Positions 1-10,103 of a stretch of DNA of 64,000 nucleotides are shown piece by piece (within the stretch, counting starts at the first letter, position 1; every line of letters starts with the position of its first letter). Both the position numbers and the translations under genes were made by a program. The stretch is from an actinobacterium acMicro-4 (GTDB lineage Bacteria > Actinomycetota > Actinomycetes > Actinomycetales > Microbacteriaceae): NCBI GenBank assembly GCA_000754445.1, contig JNSD01000012.1, positions 58,571 through 122,570 of the forward strand, read 5' to 3'. Below the pieces are notes generated by a model, which was not told where the DNA came from, searched no databases, and saw only the letters and a list, made by a program, of their open reading frames with translations.

Positions 1-1529
1 CTGCCAGTAACACCAGCGGCAGCGACAATATCAGGATCGGCACCATCGGTGCGAAGAGCAAGGGTCAGCGCCGATACTTTAGCTGCTAGCGCCTCACGCT
101 CGCGCTCCTGCTGGTGAAGGAGGTTCCTAGTGTTAGCCTCGGTGGCATCCGCGAGCGCTAGTCGCTCCTCAGCCTCACCAAGGGCGCGTTCATAGGCTTC
201 GGTGGCACCGTCGGGAGCTTCAGTATCCGAGCCGTGGAGAGCACGTAAGGCCTCTTCTGCCTGGGCGACACGGGCTCTGGCTTGCTCGAGGGCTGCCCTT
301 TGACGCTCGGACTCAGCCTGCGAGCTCAGGACGCGCGACTGCGCAACCTCGAGGGCGGACTCGCGCTCGCGCAGGCCGTTGTCATACTCGGCAAGTTCAC
401 CAACCACAGAGGCGATTTCTTGGTCAACCGCAGCGAGGGACGCCTTCAGGGTCAGCACAGCCGCAGAAACCTCACCCACCGCTGCTTCGTGTGAGGCGAC
501 GAGCTCCAGGGCTTCCTGGCCCAAAGCCTCGGCGGCCTCAATGTCGGCAGATGTCACAGTGGTCGCAGCCGAGGCGTCGACCTCGCCCTCATCCCATGTG
601 CCAGAGCGCTCCCTAGCGATAGATTCCAAGGCCTTCAGGCGATCCAGTACAGCTCTCGCCGCAAAGTCCTGAGACCTGGCTGAATCCAGTCCACTATCTA
701 GCGCGGTGGACTCAAGCTCTTGGATGCGCCTGCGCACACCGTCGAGCTGGTCTGCAAGGGTGGCGCGCTCGGCGGCGCGCTCACTTTCACTGCTCTGGAA
801 ATTATCGAGGGTGGCACCGAGGCTCACCACGTCATCAGCGAACACCCGAGCTTGCGCATCACGAACCACGGCCTGAATTGTCTGAGCTTCACGGGCAATC
901 TCTGCTTGCCGACCGAGAGGCGTCAGCTGGCGACGAATCTCCCCGGCGAGATCGTTGAGCCTCGTCAGGTTCGCCTCCATGGATTCGAGCTTGCGCTGGG
1001 TCTTTTCTTTGCGACGACGGTGCTTGAGGATTCCCGCCGCCTCCTCGATAAAGCGGCGGCGATCTTCCGGGCTCGCATGGAGCACCTGATCGAGCTGGCC
1101 CTGGCCCACGATGACGTGCATTTCCCGGCCCAGGCCACTATCGCTCAGAAGCTCTTGAACATCGAGTAGGCGACAGGGCTCCTTGTTGATCGCGTATTCG
1201 CTCCCGCCATTTCTAAAGAGCGTGCGGGAGATGGTGACCTCGGCGTAGTCGATGGGCAGGGCGCCATCAGAGTTATCGATAGTGAGTAACACCTCAGCCC
1301 GCCCCAGCGGCGCCTTAGAGGTGGTTCCGGCAAAGATGACATCTTCCATCGAGCCACCGCGGAGAGTCTTGGCACCCTGTTCGCCCATGACCCACGCGAG
1401 AGCATCGACAACGTTGGATTTTCCCGAGCCATTGGGTCCGACAACGCAGGTGACACCGGGCTCGAAGGCAAACGTGGTCGGTTGAGCGAAAGACTTAAAT
1501 CCCTTGAGGGTCAGGGACTTCAGATGCAC
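1..1529 (-). CDS. smc: Chromosome segregation protein SMC, N-terminal part (runs off window start)
   Basis: Minus-strand translation from a GTG at 1529 reads VHLKSLTLKGFKSFAQPTTFAFEPGVTCVVGPNGSGKSNVVDALAWVMGEQGAKTLRGG (SMC Walker A), followed by a long coiled-coil-like region. Confidence 0.93.
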   Translation of the reverse strand, partial: MHLKSLTLKGFKSFAQPTTFAFEPGVTCVVGPNGSGKSNVVDALAWVMGEQGAKTLRGGSMEDVIFAGTTSKAPLGRAEVLLTIDNSDGALPIDYAEVTISRTLFRNGGSEYAINKEPCRLLDVQELLSDSGLGREMHVIVGQGQLDQVLHASPEDRRRFIEEAAGILKHRRRKEKTQRKLESMEANLTRLNDLAGEIRRQLTPLGRQAEIAREAQTIQAVVRDAQARVFADDVVSLGATLDNFQSSESERAAERATLADQLDGVRRRIQELESTALDSGLDSARSQDFAARAVLDRLKALESIARERSGTWDEGEVDASAATTVTSADIEAAEALGQEALELVASHEAAVGEVSAAVLTLKASLAAVDQEIASVVGELAEYDNGLRERESALEVAQSRVLSSQAESERQRAALEQARARVAQAEEALRALHGSDTEAPDGATEAYERALGEAEERLALADATEANTRNLLHQQEREREALAAKVSALTLALRTDGADPDIVAAAGVTG

Positions 1530-1588
1530 CAGATACTCCGCTTCACTTACTCACCGATGTTGACGCCATGCATGTGCTCTGGACAAAC

Positions 1589-2491
1589 TTACCGGGTGCG
1601 AGGCACCCGCTGACACCTGGGACAGCGGTGAGAGGAACGATTCATGAACGGCTCCCGATGGATGGTTGTGCCACAGCGTGAGCAGGCTTGGCCATCTCGT
1701 CCGTAGGCCTCCAACGACTGGGCAAAATATCCGCTCTGGCCGTTGACGTTCACATACTGTTGGTCGAAGCTTGTCCCGCCCTCCGCGAGGGCTTTGTTCA
1801 ACACTGCTTTCACTTCCTCGAGAAGTGAGTGGGTGTCTGCCCGGGTCATCCTGTGTGTGGGGTGACGGTAGTGGCGTTTCGTTGCCCACAGCGCCTCATC
1901 CGCATAGATGTTTCCGATGCCACTCATCAGGTTTTGATCCAGCAGGGCGCGCTTGATATCGGTGTGTTTGGATCGCAACCGGCGACTCCATGCCTTCTCA
2001 TCAAAGTGCGGGTCTAAGGGATCTCTCGCTATGTGCGACACGCTGACTGGCACAAGGGGCTCCAAACTGCCCAGGCCACCGGGGAAACCATCGCTCGTGG
2101 GAATGAGTTCATCAATGGCGAGCGAGCCAAAGATTCTCTGATCCACAAATCCCACGTGGATGGCATCACCCGCACGGGTGGTCAACTCCACCAGCACACG
2201 AAGATGGGGACCAAAGTCTGAATCCTCATCGCCTAAGAGAACCTGCCCACTCATGCCCAAGTGACACACAAGAGCGCTACTGGTTCCAATCAGAGGGAAC
2301 CACAAGAACTTTCCTCTGCGCACAGCGGCCGCGACGAGGGCGCCCGTGAGCCTCGAGATGAAATCTTCCGCGGGACCCGGATGGCGCTTGAGCGAACGAG
2401 GGTCACGCACGGTAATCCGAGTAATGCGCGCTCCGGTGACGACATCCTCGACGCCCCGTCGAACCACTTCAACCTCGGGAAGTTCAGGCAT
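1589..2491 (-). CDS. mutM: Formamidopyrimidine-DNA glycosylase
   Basis: MPELPEVEVVRRG N-terminus and C-terminal zinc finger CSRCGTTIHRE...HRCPRCQ. Confidence 0.96.
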   Translation of the reverse strand: MPELPEVEVVRRGVEDVVTGARITRITVRDPRSLKRHPGPAEDFISRLTGALVAAAVRRGKFLWFPLIGTSSALVCHLGMSGQVLLGDEDSDFGPHLRVLVELTTRAGDAIHVGFVDQRIFGSLAIDELIPTSDGFPGGLGSLEPLVPVSVSHIARDPLDPHFDEKAWSRRLRSKHTDIKRALLDQNLMSGIGNIYADEALWATKRHYRHPTHRMTRADTHSLLEEVKAVLNKALAEGGTSFDQQYVNVNGQSGYFAQSLEAYGRDGQACSRCGTTIHREPFMNRSSHRCPRCQRVPRTR

Positions 2492-3218
2492 CGCCTCGTT
2501 CGACTTCGCGAATGGCGGCTAACGCCGCACTCGCGGCAGAGAGCTCGGCTGCCTTCTTGGAACTACCGGTGCCATGCCCCGCGGGCGCCGAACCACCGGG
2601 TAGACCGTTGATATAGACATCGGCAGTGAAGACCTTGGCGTGATCTGGACCCGCATCGCTGATGTTGTAGCGGGGGATGCCATTACCGGTCTTCGCTCCC
2701 CACTCCTGCAAAGCAGTCTTTGGATCACTACTTTCACTGCGACGATCAGCATCGAGGACATAATCTTCGAGTAGGCGCTCGACTAGCCCAGTGGCTGCTT
2801 CTGGGCCATTCTCCAAAAACACGACGCCAATCAGGGCCTCGAGGGCATCCGCCAGGAGTGAGGGTTTGTCTCGACCACCGGTGATTTCCTCCCCGCGCCC
2901 AAGGCGCAGGAAATCCCCCAGAGAAATCGTGCGGGCAACATCGGCAAGCGCAGTCGTCGAGACGATGCTGGCTCGGCGCTTAGCGAGCTCCCCCTCGGGA
3001 AGACCAGGGAAGTGGCGATAGAGGGCTGCGGTGATGGCCTGACCTAGGACGGAGTCTCCGAGAAACTCGAGCCGCTCGTTGTCGCTGCCACCGTTTTCGT
3101 AAGCAAAGGACGAATGCGTCAATGCTTGCGCCACGCCTTCCGCGGAGACCGCCACCTGGAGTGTCTCCAGGAGCGGGCTCGCATCGAAGACCGAGTCGGT
3201 CTTCCCGGAATCAGTCAC
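2484..3218 (-). CDS. rnc: Ribonuclease III
   Basis: NERLEFLGDSVLG signature plus C-terminal dsRBD; GTG start at 3218 fits better than the ORF-track ATG, which overlaps rpmF. Confidence 0.95.
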   Translation of the reverse strand: MTDSGKTDSVFDASPLLETLQVAVSAEGVAQALTHSSFAYENGGSDNERLEFLGDSVLGQAITAALYRHFPGLPEGELAKRRASIVSTTALADVARTISLGDFLRLGRGEEITGGRDKPSLLADALEALIGVVFLENGPEAATGLVERLLEDYVLDADRRSESSDPKTALQEWGAKTGNGIPRYNISDAGPDHAKVFTADVYINGLPGGSAPAGHGTGSSKKAAELSAASAALAAIREVERGDA

Positions 3219-3219
3219 G

Positions 3220-3423
3220 TTAGACGTCGGCGACCTTACGGCCCTTGTATTCCATGAACAACGGAGTGCCGGCACTGTCTTCAACAACCCGAGCGCGGTG
3301 CGGGAGGCTGTAAACGGTCTTGCCGTTCTCGACGGTCTTCACCAGCGTGGGGACTTCAGCTTTCCACGCCGAACGACGATGGTGCGTTCTCGCACGGGAT
3401 TTCTTCCGCTTAGGTACCGCCAT
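3220..3423 (-). CDS. rpmF: 50S ribosomal protein L32
   Basis: MAVPKRKKSRARTHHRRSAWKA. Confidence 0.97.
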   Translation of the reverse strand: MAVPKRKKSRARTHHRRSAWKAEVPTLVKTVENGKTVYSLPHRARVVEDSAGTPLFMEYKGRKVADV

Positions 3424-3455
3424 GATTTTCTTCTTTCGCTGGGTCTTGTGTGGTC

Positions 3456-3992
3456 TTAGGGGGCCTGTTGTCCATCTGACTCGAGCAGTTTGCCTAACTC
3501 AAGCCAGCGCGGGTCAATATCCTGGCCGCGTGTCTTGGCACTCTCGCTGGTGAGTTTCTCACCAGTTGTGGGGTCCAATCCATAGCAGTCAGGCTTACAT
3601 ACCGGTTGGAAGGGGAGGTCTAGGACCACCGCATCCCGAATGATGCTCTCGAGCATCACAGAGTCATCAACCACCGTGTAGGAATCGGCCTCTGAAGAAG
3701 AATAGGTGAAAAGTTCCTGAAAATCGACTCGAACCGGGAGAGAGAACTCATCGAGACAGCGCACGCACTCCGCGTGCGCATCGGTGGCAACCTCGCAGGT
3801 CACCAAAATCCCCTCGTGGAGGCCTTCCAGACGCACCTCGATCGTCATCGGAGTACCCTCGGGAACGACCGCGACAGCCTCGCCGTATTTCTCTGGAGCC
3901 AGTACGTCAAGGGTGTGCTCGCGCATCTCACCCGGACTGTGCATGAGGTCTTTGACCCCAATGGTCAAAGGCGTGCGTTTAAGAGAAGCCAC
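3456..3992 (-). CDS. YceD/DUF177 family protein
   Basis: Position directly upstream of rpmF and CVRCLDEF...CKPDCYGLDPTTG motifs typical of DUF177. Confidence 0.9.
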   Translation of the reverse strand: MASLKRTPLTIGVKDLMHSPGEMREHTLDVLAPEKYGEAVAVVPEGTPMTIEVRLEGLHEGILVTCEVATDAHAECVRCLDEFSLPVRVDFQELFTYSSSEADSYTVVDDSVMLESIIRDAVVLDLPFQPVCKPDCYGLDPTTGEKLTSESAKTRGQDIDPRWLELGKLLESDGQQAP

Positions 3993-4001
3993 CCCGATAG
4001 T

Positions 4002-5312
4002 TTAGGAGGCTACGGCTGCGAACGCCTCATCGTAGATCGCAAGTGCGGTAGCAATGTGCTCCGGTGTCACAATCAACGGTGGCACCACGTGAATCCGGTT
4101 GTCCACCACGAAGGGCAAAAGTTTTCTGGAGAGCAACTCGGACTTAAGCTTCCCGACGGTTGCGGCATCCAAGGGCTCCCTCGTCACCGGATCAGCCACC
4201 AGATCAAGGGCAAAGAAGCAGCCAAGCCCACGGACTTCACCAATCATCGGGTGCTTCGCAGCGAGAGCGGTAAGCCCCGGGCGCAGATACTTCTCCCCCA
4301 TCTCGCGGGCATTGTCGACCATGCCCTCGTCGTTCATGGCATCGAGCGCTGCCACAATCGACGCCATCGCTAGCGGGTGGCCGGAATAGGTGAGGCCACC
4401 GGGGAACATGGTGTTGTCAAAATACTGGGCGAGAGCGTTCGAGAACACCACGCCACCCACTGGTATGTAGCCGGAGTTCACACCTTTTGCGAAAGTAATC
4501 ATGTCGGGGACAACGTCATGGGCCTGGAACGCAAACCAGTGACCGGTGCGGCCAAAGCCCGACATGACCTCATCCATGATCAGGATGATGCCGTAGCGGT
4601 CACAGATTTCCCGCACGCCCTTCAGGTATCCCGGTGGCGGCACCATGATGCCGGCAGTTCCCGGCACACCCTCGAGTAGCACTGTGGCGATCGTGGTGGG
4701 GCCTTCAGCCTGAATGACGCGCTCCAGGTGGTGCAGAGCGCGCTCACATTCTTGAGCATCGTTGTCCGACCAAAACTCGCTGCGGTAGAGGAAGGGGCCA
4801 AAGAAGTGCACGTGCCCAGTGGCATATTCATTGGGCTGGCGGCGCCAGTCGCCAGTGGCAACGATGGCAGCCCCCGTGTTGCCGTGATAGCTGCGGTAAG
4901 TGGAGAGCACCTTGGTGCGCCCGGTGTAGAGGCGGGCAGCGCGAATGGCGTTCTCGTTGGCATCAGCACCACCGTTGGTGAAGAACACTTTGGAGAACCC
5001 CGGTCCAGCCCGGTCAATGATGCGCTTCGCTGCGTGAACGCGAGGCACCGAGCTTGCTGAGGGAGCAACGGTCGCGAGTTTTTCCACCTGGTCTTTGATT
5101 GCCTGCACGACCTTGGGATGCGAGTGGCCGATGTTGACATTGACCAACTGGCTCGAGAAATCCAAGTATTCGTTGCCCTCGGTGTCGTAGACATACATGC
5201 CAGAGGCATGCGAGACCATCATCGGCGACACGGCCGACTGCACCGACCACGAGTAGAAGTTATGCGCGCGATCGAGTTCTTTAAGCTTGCTTGTGGACGA
5301 ATCTGCCACCAC
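4002..5312 (-). CDS. Class III PLP-dependent (omega-amino acid:pyruvate-type) aminotransferase
   Basis: FFTNGGADANENAIRAAR, IILIMDEVMSGFGRTG, ITFAKGVNSGYIPVGG (PLP lysine). Confidence 0.92.
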   Translation of the reverse strand: MVADSSTSKLKELDRAHNFYSWSVQSAVSPMMVSHASGMYVYDTEGNEYLDFSSQLVNVNIGHSHPKVVQAIKDQVEKLATVAPSASSVPRVHAAKRIIDRAGPGFSKVFFTNGGADANENAIRAARLYTGRTKVLSTYRSYHGNTGAAIVATGDWRRQPNEYATGHVHFFGPFLYRSEFWSDNDAQECERALHHLERVIQAEGPTTIATVLLEGVPGTAGIMVPPPGYLKGVREICDRYGIILIMDEVMSGFGRTGHWFAFQAHDVVPDMITFAKGVNSGYIPVGGVVFSNALAQYFDNTMFPGGLTYSGHPLAMASIVAALDAMNDEGMVDNAREMGEKYLRPGLTALAAKHPMIGEVRGLGCFFALDLVADPVTREPLDAATVGKLKSELLSRKLLPFVVDNRIHVVPPLIVTPEHIATALAIYDEAFAAVAS

Positions 5313-5353
5313 AATCCCCCTTGTTAACCGTGACTACAACTATGGCTCTAAGA

Positions 5354-5845
5354 CTACGGCAGTTCCGTCTTTGCTAGATATTCAGCGACCGCAGAGGGCA
5401 CATACGGCGAGACATCCCCACCCAGGGATGCCACCTGGCGCACCAGCGAGCTTGAAACATGCGCGTTAGCGGGATCTGGCAACAAGAAGACGGTGTCGAT
5501 GCCAGCGAGGTTTCTATTCACAATGGCCATGGGCGTTTCATAGCTGAGATCCATTTGCGAGCGAATTCCTTTCACCAGCACTGTGGCGCCAACGTCGGTG
5601 CAGTAGTCCACCAGCAAACCAACGCTCCACGAGGTGACCACAATATTGCCGGCAATGCCCGCTTGCGCGATGGCCTGCTCGAGCAGGGTGACGCGCTGGG
5701 CGATAGGCAACAGAGCTGACTTCGACGGGTTGTGCACCACGACCACATGGACTTCATCAAAGAGCCTGGCAGCGCGCTCAATGACATCCAGGTGACCCAG
5801 AGTCACCGGATCAAAGGAACCCGGGACAACAGCAACAGTGCTCAT
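5354..5845 (-). CDS. coaD: Pantetheine-phosphate adenylyltransferase
   Basis: [41 protein letters not shown]. Confidence 0.97.
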   Translation of the reverse strand: MSTVAVVPGSFDPVTLGHLDVIERAARLFDEVHVVVVHNPSKSALLPIAQRVTLLEQAIAQAGIAGNIVVTSWSVGLLVDYCTDVGATVLVKGIRSQMDLSYETPMAIVNRNLAGIDTVFLLPDPANAHVSSSLVRQVASLGGDVSPYVPSAVAEYLAKTELP

Positions 5846-5899
5846 GGCTTAAGCGTAGTGAGCCGAGCGTTTTCTTGGGGTCTACTGGGTCACAATTAT

Positions 5900-8053
5900 C
5901 TAATTCTTTGCCAAGTAATCAGCTGAAGCCTCATCGAGGCGCCTGGCGATATCGACAGCCAGATCCGGGTGGCCTGCCAAGCGCGGATCCGCCTCCACCA
6001 CCCGGGTGGCATAGGTCCTTGCCTGGTCAATGAGCTCGCCATCTTGGGTAACCCTCACGAGGGTGAGACCCGAGCGCCTGCCAGATTGTCGATCGCCAAG
6101 GACGTCGCCTTCACTGCGCAGCTCAAGATCGATGGAGGCAAGTTCGAACCCATCAGACGTGGCGGCGACCGCCTCAACCCGTGCCCTGGCCGGGGTGTCT
6201 GGTTCACAGGCAGTGACGAGCAAGCACACACCAGCGTGCTCGCCTCGACCAACCCGCCCGCGCAACTGGTGTAACTGGCTTACTCCGAAGCGATCGGCAT
6301 CAAGAATCACCATGACGGAGGCGTTGGGAACATCGATTCCGACCTCAATCACGGTCGTCGCAACCACCACGTCAATGTCCCCGGCAGAAAAAGCCTGCAT
6401 CACTGCATCTTTCTCATCGGAGGGGAGCTTGCCGTGGACGGCCTCAATTTTCGCGTGGGAGAGCTCGGGTAAGCCGCGAAGTAGCGGCACTGTCTCAGCG
6501 ACGCTAGCGAGGACCCGCGCCTCCTCTGATGCCTCCTGGCTACTATCAACAGCATCGTCGTCCTCGGGGACCGACGGGGAAATGGAAGGAACAACCACGA
6601 AGCCTTGGCGTCCTTTCGCCACTTCCTCTGCCAATCGCTGCCACACCCTCGGATACCAGTTGGGGTGGTCCCCCAGTGCCACCACATGGGTGGAAATCGG
6701 TTGGCGCCCGGAGGGCACCATGCGGATTGTTGACACATCAAGGTCACCAAACACCGTCATGGCAACAGTTCGGGGAATAGGTGTTGCCGTGAGAACGAGA
6801 ACGTGAGGATGAGTGCCCTTTTGTCGAAGGGCTTCGCGTTGATCAACGCCGAACCGGTGTTGCTCATCAATGACCACAAGTCCAAGATCGGCAAAGGTCA
6901 CCCGTTCACTCAGGAGCGCGTGGGTTCCCACCACAATCTTGGCCTGCCCCGATGCCGCCGCCAGCAGAGCCTTTTTCGTCTCCGCCGCGCGCAGGTTTCC
7001 GGTGAGCAGGACGGGGTTCATGGACGCGGCTAGCTCAGGTCCGAGCGTTGCCACGATTGAGCGAAAGTGTTGCCAGGCCAACACTTCGGTCGGTGCCAGC
7101 AGAGCACTCTGTCCACCTGACTCCGACACGGTGACCATCGACGCCACAGCGACCACTGTTTTTCCAGAACCCACCTCGCCTTGAACGAGTCGATTCATGG
7201 GGTGGGGCTTAGCCATGTCCTGGTGAATCTCTGCCAAGACACTCTGTTGATCACTCGTGAGGGCAAAGGGCAGACTTCCAAGAAAACCTTCTGTGCCAGG
7301 ACCAGCCGTGCGAGCCACCGAGGTGTGAGAGGCGGCTTGGATGCGTCGCTGCACCAGAGCGCACTGCAACACGAACGCCTCGTGAAAGCGCAGGGTGTCC
7401 CTGGCTTGGCGCCAGTCCTGTTCTTCCCCCGGGCGGTGGATTTTCTCGAGTGCCTCCTTCGAGGGCATCAGTTTCTCTGCAGCGGCGATATCGGCGGGAA
7501 TCGGGTCTGGCACCGCATCCAGCACATCCAAGACAACGCCCAGAGCTCTCGCCATCTGCCAGCTGGCAACCTTGGCGGTTGCCGGATAAAGGGGAATGGG
7601 GCGTTTCGCCCACTCTTCTCCCTCAGTGTTCGTGAGCTCCCGCTCGTCAAAGAGTTCATAGTCGGGGTGAGCGAGCTGGCGCTCACCCCGGTAGAGACCT
7701 ACTTTTCCGGCGAAGATTCCTCTGACACCCGGAACCAAATCTTTTGCTCGCCAGGCCTGGTTGAAGAAGGTGAGGGTCACGAGCCCGGTGCCATCGGAGA
7801 TGATGACTTCGAGGACGCTGCCTGTGCGAGCACGCATGCCCCTCGTGGAGACAGAGACGACCTCAGCAACGAGGGTGGCCATCTCGCCCACCGGGACACC
7901 GGCAATCGAGGTGAGTTCACCCCGGGTGGCATAGCGCCTCGGGTAGTGGGCGACTAATTGCCCCACCAGCGTGTATCCAAAAGCGCTCTGGAGCGCTTTC
8001 GCGCTGCGATCGCCCAGCACGGCGCTGAGTTTGGTATCTAGGGCAACACTCAC
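5900..8053 (-). CDS. recG: ATP-dependent DNA helicase RecG
   Basis: VQGEVGSGKT, DEQHRFGVDQR, TATPIPRT, QLRGRVGRG; GTG start at 8053 preferred to the longer ORF starting at 8134. Confidence 0.96.
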   Translation of the reverse strand: MSVALDTKLSAVLGDRSAKALQSAFGYTLVGQLVAHYPRRYATRGELTSIAGVPVGEMATLVAEVVSVSTRGMRARTGSVLEVIISDGTGLVTLTFFNQAWRAKDLVPGVRGIFAGKVGLYRGERQLAHPDYELFDERELTNTEGEEWAKRPIPLYPATAKVASWQMARALGVVLDVLDAVPDPIPADIAAAEKLMPSKEALEKIHRPGEEQDWRQARDTLRFHEAFVLQCALVQRRIQAASHTSVARTAGPGTEGFLGSLPFALTSDQQSVLAEIHQDMAKPHPMNRLVQGEVGSGKTVVAVASMVTVSESGGQSALLAPTEVLAWQHFRSIVATLGPELAASMNPVLLTGNLRAAETKKALLAAASGQAKIVVGTHALLSERVTFADLGLVVIDEQHRFGVDQREALRQKGTHPHVLVLTATPIPRTVAMTVFGDLDVSTIRMVPSGRQPISTHVVALGDHPNWYPRVWQRLAEEVAKGRQGFVVVPSISPSVPEDDDAVDSSQEASEEARVLASVAETVPLLRGLPELSHAKIEAVHGKLPSDEKDAVMQAFSAGDIDVVVATTVIEVGIDVPNASVMVILDADRFGVSQLHQLRGRVGRGEHAGVCLLVTACEPDTPARARVEAVAATSDGFELASIDLELRSEGDVLGDRQSGRRSGLTLVRVTQDGELIDQARTYATRVVEADPRLAGHPDLAVDIARRLDEASADYLAKN

Positions 8054-8110
8054 CCCTTCACGGTAGCGCCAAGCCACCACACACCTGGCTAAGCCCGCTA
8101 GCGTTGTGGG

Positions 8111-8671
8111 ATGACCAGGATCATCAGTGGCCACGCAGGCTCACTGTCCCTGCGCACACCGGGGCCAAAAACCAGGCCCACATCCGACCGGGTTCGCGAG
8201 GCATGGTTTTCCAAACTTGACGCCAACAATGCCCTGGAGGGTGCTCGGGTTCTCGATCTGTATGCGGGCTCCGGGGCACTCGGACTAGAAGCCGCCTCCC
8301 GCGGCGCAGCCGTGGTCACGATGGTCGAGGACCACCCCGGTGCCATCAGCGCCATCACGGCGAACATTGCCGCCATCGCCAACACCCTGCCCCACAATCC
8401 CGTGCTTGGTGCCCCACAAGCCCAGGTAGTGACGTTTCTTCGCGGCACGCCAACTTCCCGCTACGACCTCGTCTTCATCGACCCGCCCTATGAGCTAGCC
8501 AGTTCTCTGGTTGACAATGTAGTCACCGAGCTTCTCCCCTGGCTCGCCCCTGGAGCATGGGTAATGATCGAGCGCTCCACGCGCTCAGAACCACCCCAGT
8601 GGCCCGAGGGACTCACGCCGTTGGATGCCAAAAAATACGGCGAAACGACCCTCTATTTTGCCGGGGCATAA
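8111..8671 (+). CDS. rsmD: 16S rRNA (guanine(966)-N(2))-methyltransferase
   Basis: TRPTSDRVREAWFSKL, VLDLYAGSGALGLEAASRGA, FIDPPYE. Confidence 0.95.
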   Translation: MTRIISGHAGSLSLRTPGPKTRPTSDRVREAWFSKLDANNALEGARVLDLYAGSGALGLEAASRGAAVVTMVEDHPGAISAITANIAAIANTLPHNPVLGAPQAQVVTFLRGTPTSRYDLVFIDPPYELASSLVDNVVTELLPWLAPGAWVMIERSTRSEPPQWPEGLTPLDAKKYGETTLYFAGA

Positions 8672-9612
8672 AACGGATCCCAACCGCCTAGCTTCGAGCC
8701 AGGCTCGAAACCTTCCAGACGAACACCAGGTTCTTCGGTGGCCTCTCGAATAACACCAATCACCACGAATCCCTCCGGCACCGCGGCACCCGGGGGAAAC
8801 GCAGCGAGCAGACCGTGGTCTTCACCGCCCATGAGGCTTGCCTCGTCCCAGGGGTAATCGGGAGAGAGCTCAATCATGACGCCACTGGATGTCGCCATTC
8901 TTGTGGCGTCCATCCAGAGTCCATCAGAAACGTCCATCATCGCTGTGGCGAGGGCATCACTGGCCACCACACCGAGGTGAATCGGCGGATGAGGCGCCAG
9001 GTGATGGGCAACAGCACTATCCGACGCACGCAGTGCGGCAATCGCTCCGAGGTCTCTTGTCGCTTCCTGGAGAGCCACGAGCCCCCGATGTGAGAGACCT
9101 AATTCGCCGGCAATGGCAAGAACATCGCCTGGCCTCGCCCCCGATCGCGTGACAGGGTTGCGACCGCCGAGATCCCCGAGGACGCTCACCGAGAGAGTCA
9201 CCACGGGCGCCAGCGACAAGTCTCCCCCACTCACCCCTGCCCCAGGAGCAAGCGCACCAATAGCGTCGCGCACTCCCCGAGCAATTCCCAAGAGCACTCC
9301 AATGCGAGTTGATTCAGGGGCTGCCACGGAAATTTGAAAGGCAGTGGGGGTCGCCCCCATTGCCGCAATGTCAGCGGCATTGCTGGCGATTGCTTTCCAT
9401 CCCACCTGCTCGGGACTGGACCAGTCCCACCGGAAGTCAGGCCCCTCAATCATCATGTCCGAGCTGATGACCACCCTGGAATCTGGAGTGTTGAGGATCG
9501 CGGAGTCATCACCCGGACCAAGAACTATCGATGGAGCAGCTGGCAACAGTGGGATGATGCGCGAGAGCGCTGCGCTCTCGCCAATCTCACCCAGCGTTTG
9601 CTCTTCGCTCAT
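8653..9612 (-). CDS. thiL: Thiamine-monophosphate kinase
   Basis: LGPGDDSAIL, SSDMMIEGPDFRWDW, ASNAADIAAMGA, DVSDGL. Confidence 0.95.
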   Translation of the reverse strand: MSEEQTLGEIGESAALSRIIPLLPAAPSIVLGPGDDSAILNTPDSRVVISSDMMIEGPDFRWDWSSPEQVGWKAIASNAADIAAMGATPTAFQISVAAPESTRIGVLLGIARGVRDAIGALAPGAGVSGGDLSLAPVVTLSVSVLGDLGGRNPVTRSGARPGDVLAIAGELGLSHRGLVALQEATRDLGAIAALRASDSAVAHHLAPHPPIHLGVVASDALATAMMDVSDGLWMDATRMATSSGVMIELSPDYPWDEASLMGGEDHGLLAAFPPGAAVPEGFVVIGVIREATEEPGVRLEGFEPGSKLGGWDPFYAPAK

Positions 9613-9635
9613 GCCACCACGCTAGCCTGAGAGAC

Positions 9636-10103
9636 GTGGAGTTGACGACCAAGAGTGCGCTCGGCCTGGCAGGTCTTCTGTGGCTCTCCGGGTGTGCTCC
9701 CACGGTCAACTTAGAACCAGCCGAGGCCGCCAATACCCCGGAGTGCGCCAACATGACCGTCCGCCTTCCCGAGACCGTCGCCGGCGAACTAAGACGCAAC
9801 GTCAACGCTCAAGCAACGGCTGCCTGGGGCGAGCCGGTTGGCATCATTGTTCGTTGCGGTGTTCCCATGCCAGAGCCAACCCCATTACCGTGCGTCGAGG
9901 TGGCAGGAATCGACTGGCTTCGCGATGACCGCGATGCTCCGCGCTTTATCTTCACGACCTACGGCCTGAACCCCGCGACGGAAGTCATTGTCGACTCGGA
10001 GCTAGCCTCGGGCACCCAAGCACTCCGGGACTTAGCCGGGGCCATCGGAAGTCAGTCAGAGCCTGTGCAGCGCTGCATCGACCCGAGCGACGTTCTTTAC
10101 TAG
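9636..10103 (+). CDS. DUF3515 family lipoprotein
   Basis: Signal plus lipobox LWLSGC; CxxM...P...AWGEPVGIIVRCGV pattern and location next to thiL. Confidence 0.85.
   Translation: MELTTKSALGLAGLLWLSGCAPTVNLEPAEAANTPECANMTVRLPETVAGELRRNVNAQATAAWGEPVGIIVRCGVPMPEPTPLPCVEVAGIDWLRDDRDAPRFIFTTYGLNPATEVIVDSELASGTQALRDLAGAIGSQSEPVQRCIDPSDVLY

Noticed and set aside
8054-8134. Longer recG start at 8134
   Set aside because: It would overlap the rsmD start; GTG 8053 with TACCGT-6-GTG fits the local promoter pattern and RecG alignment.
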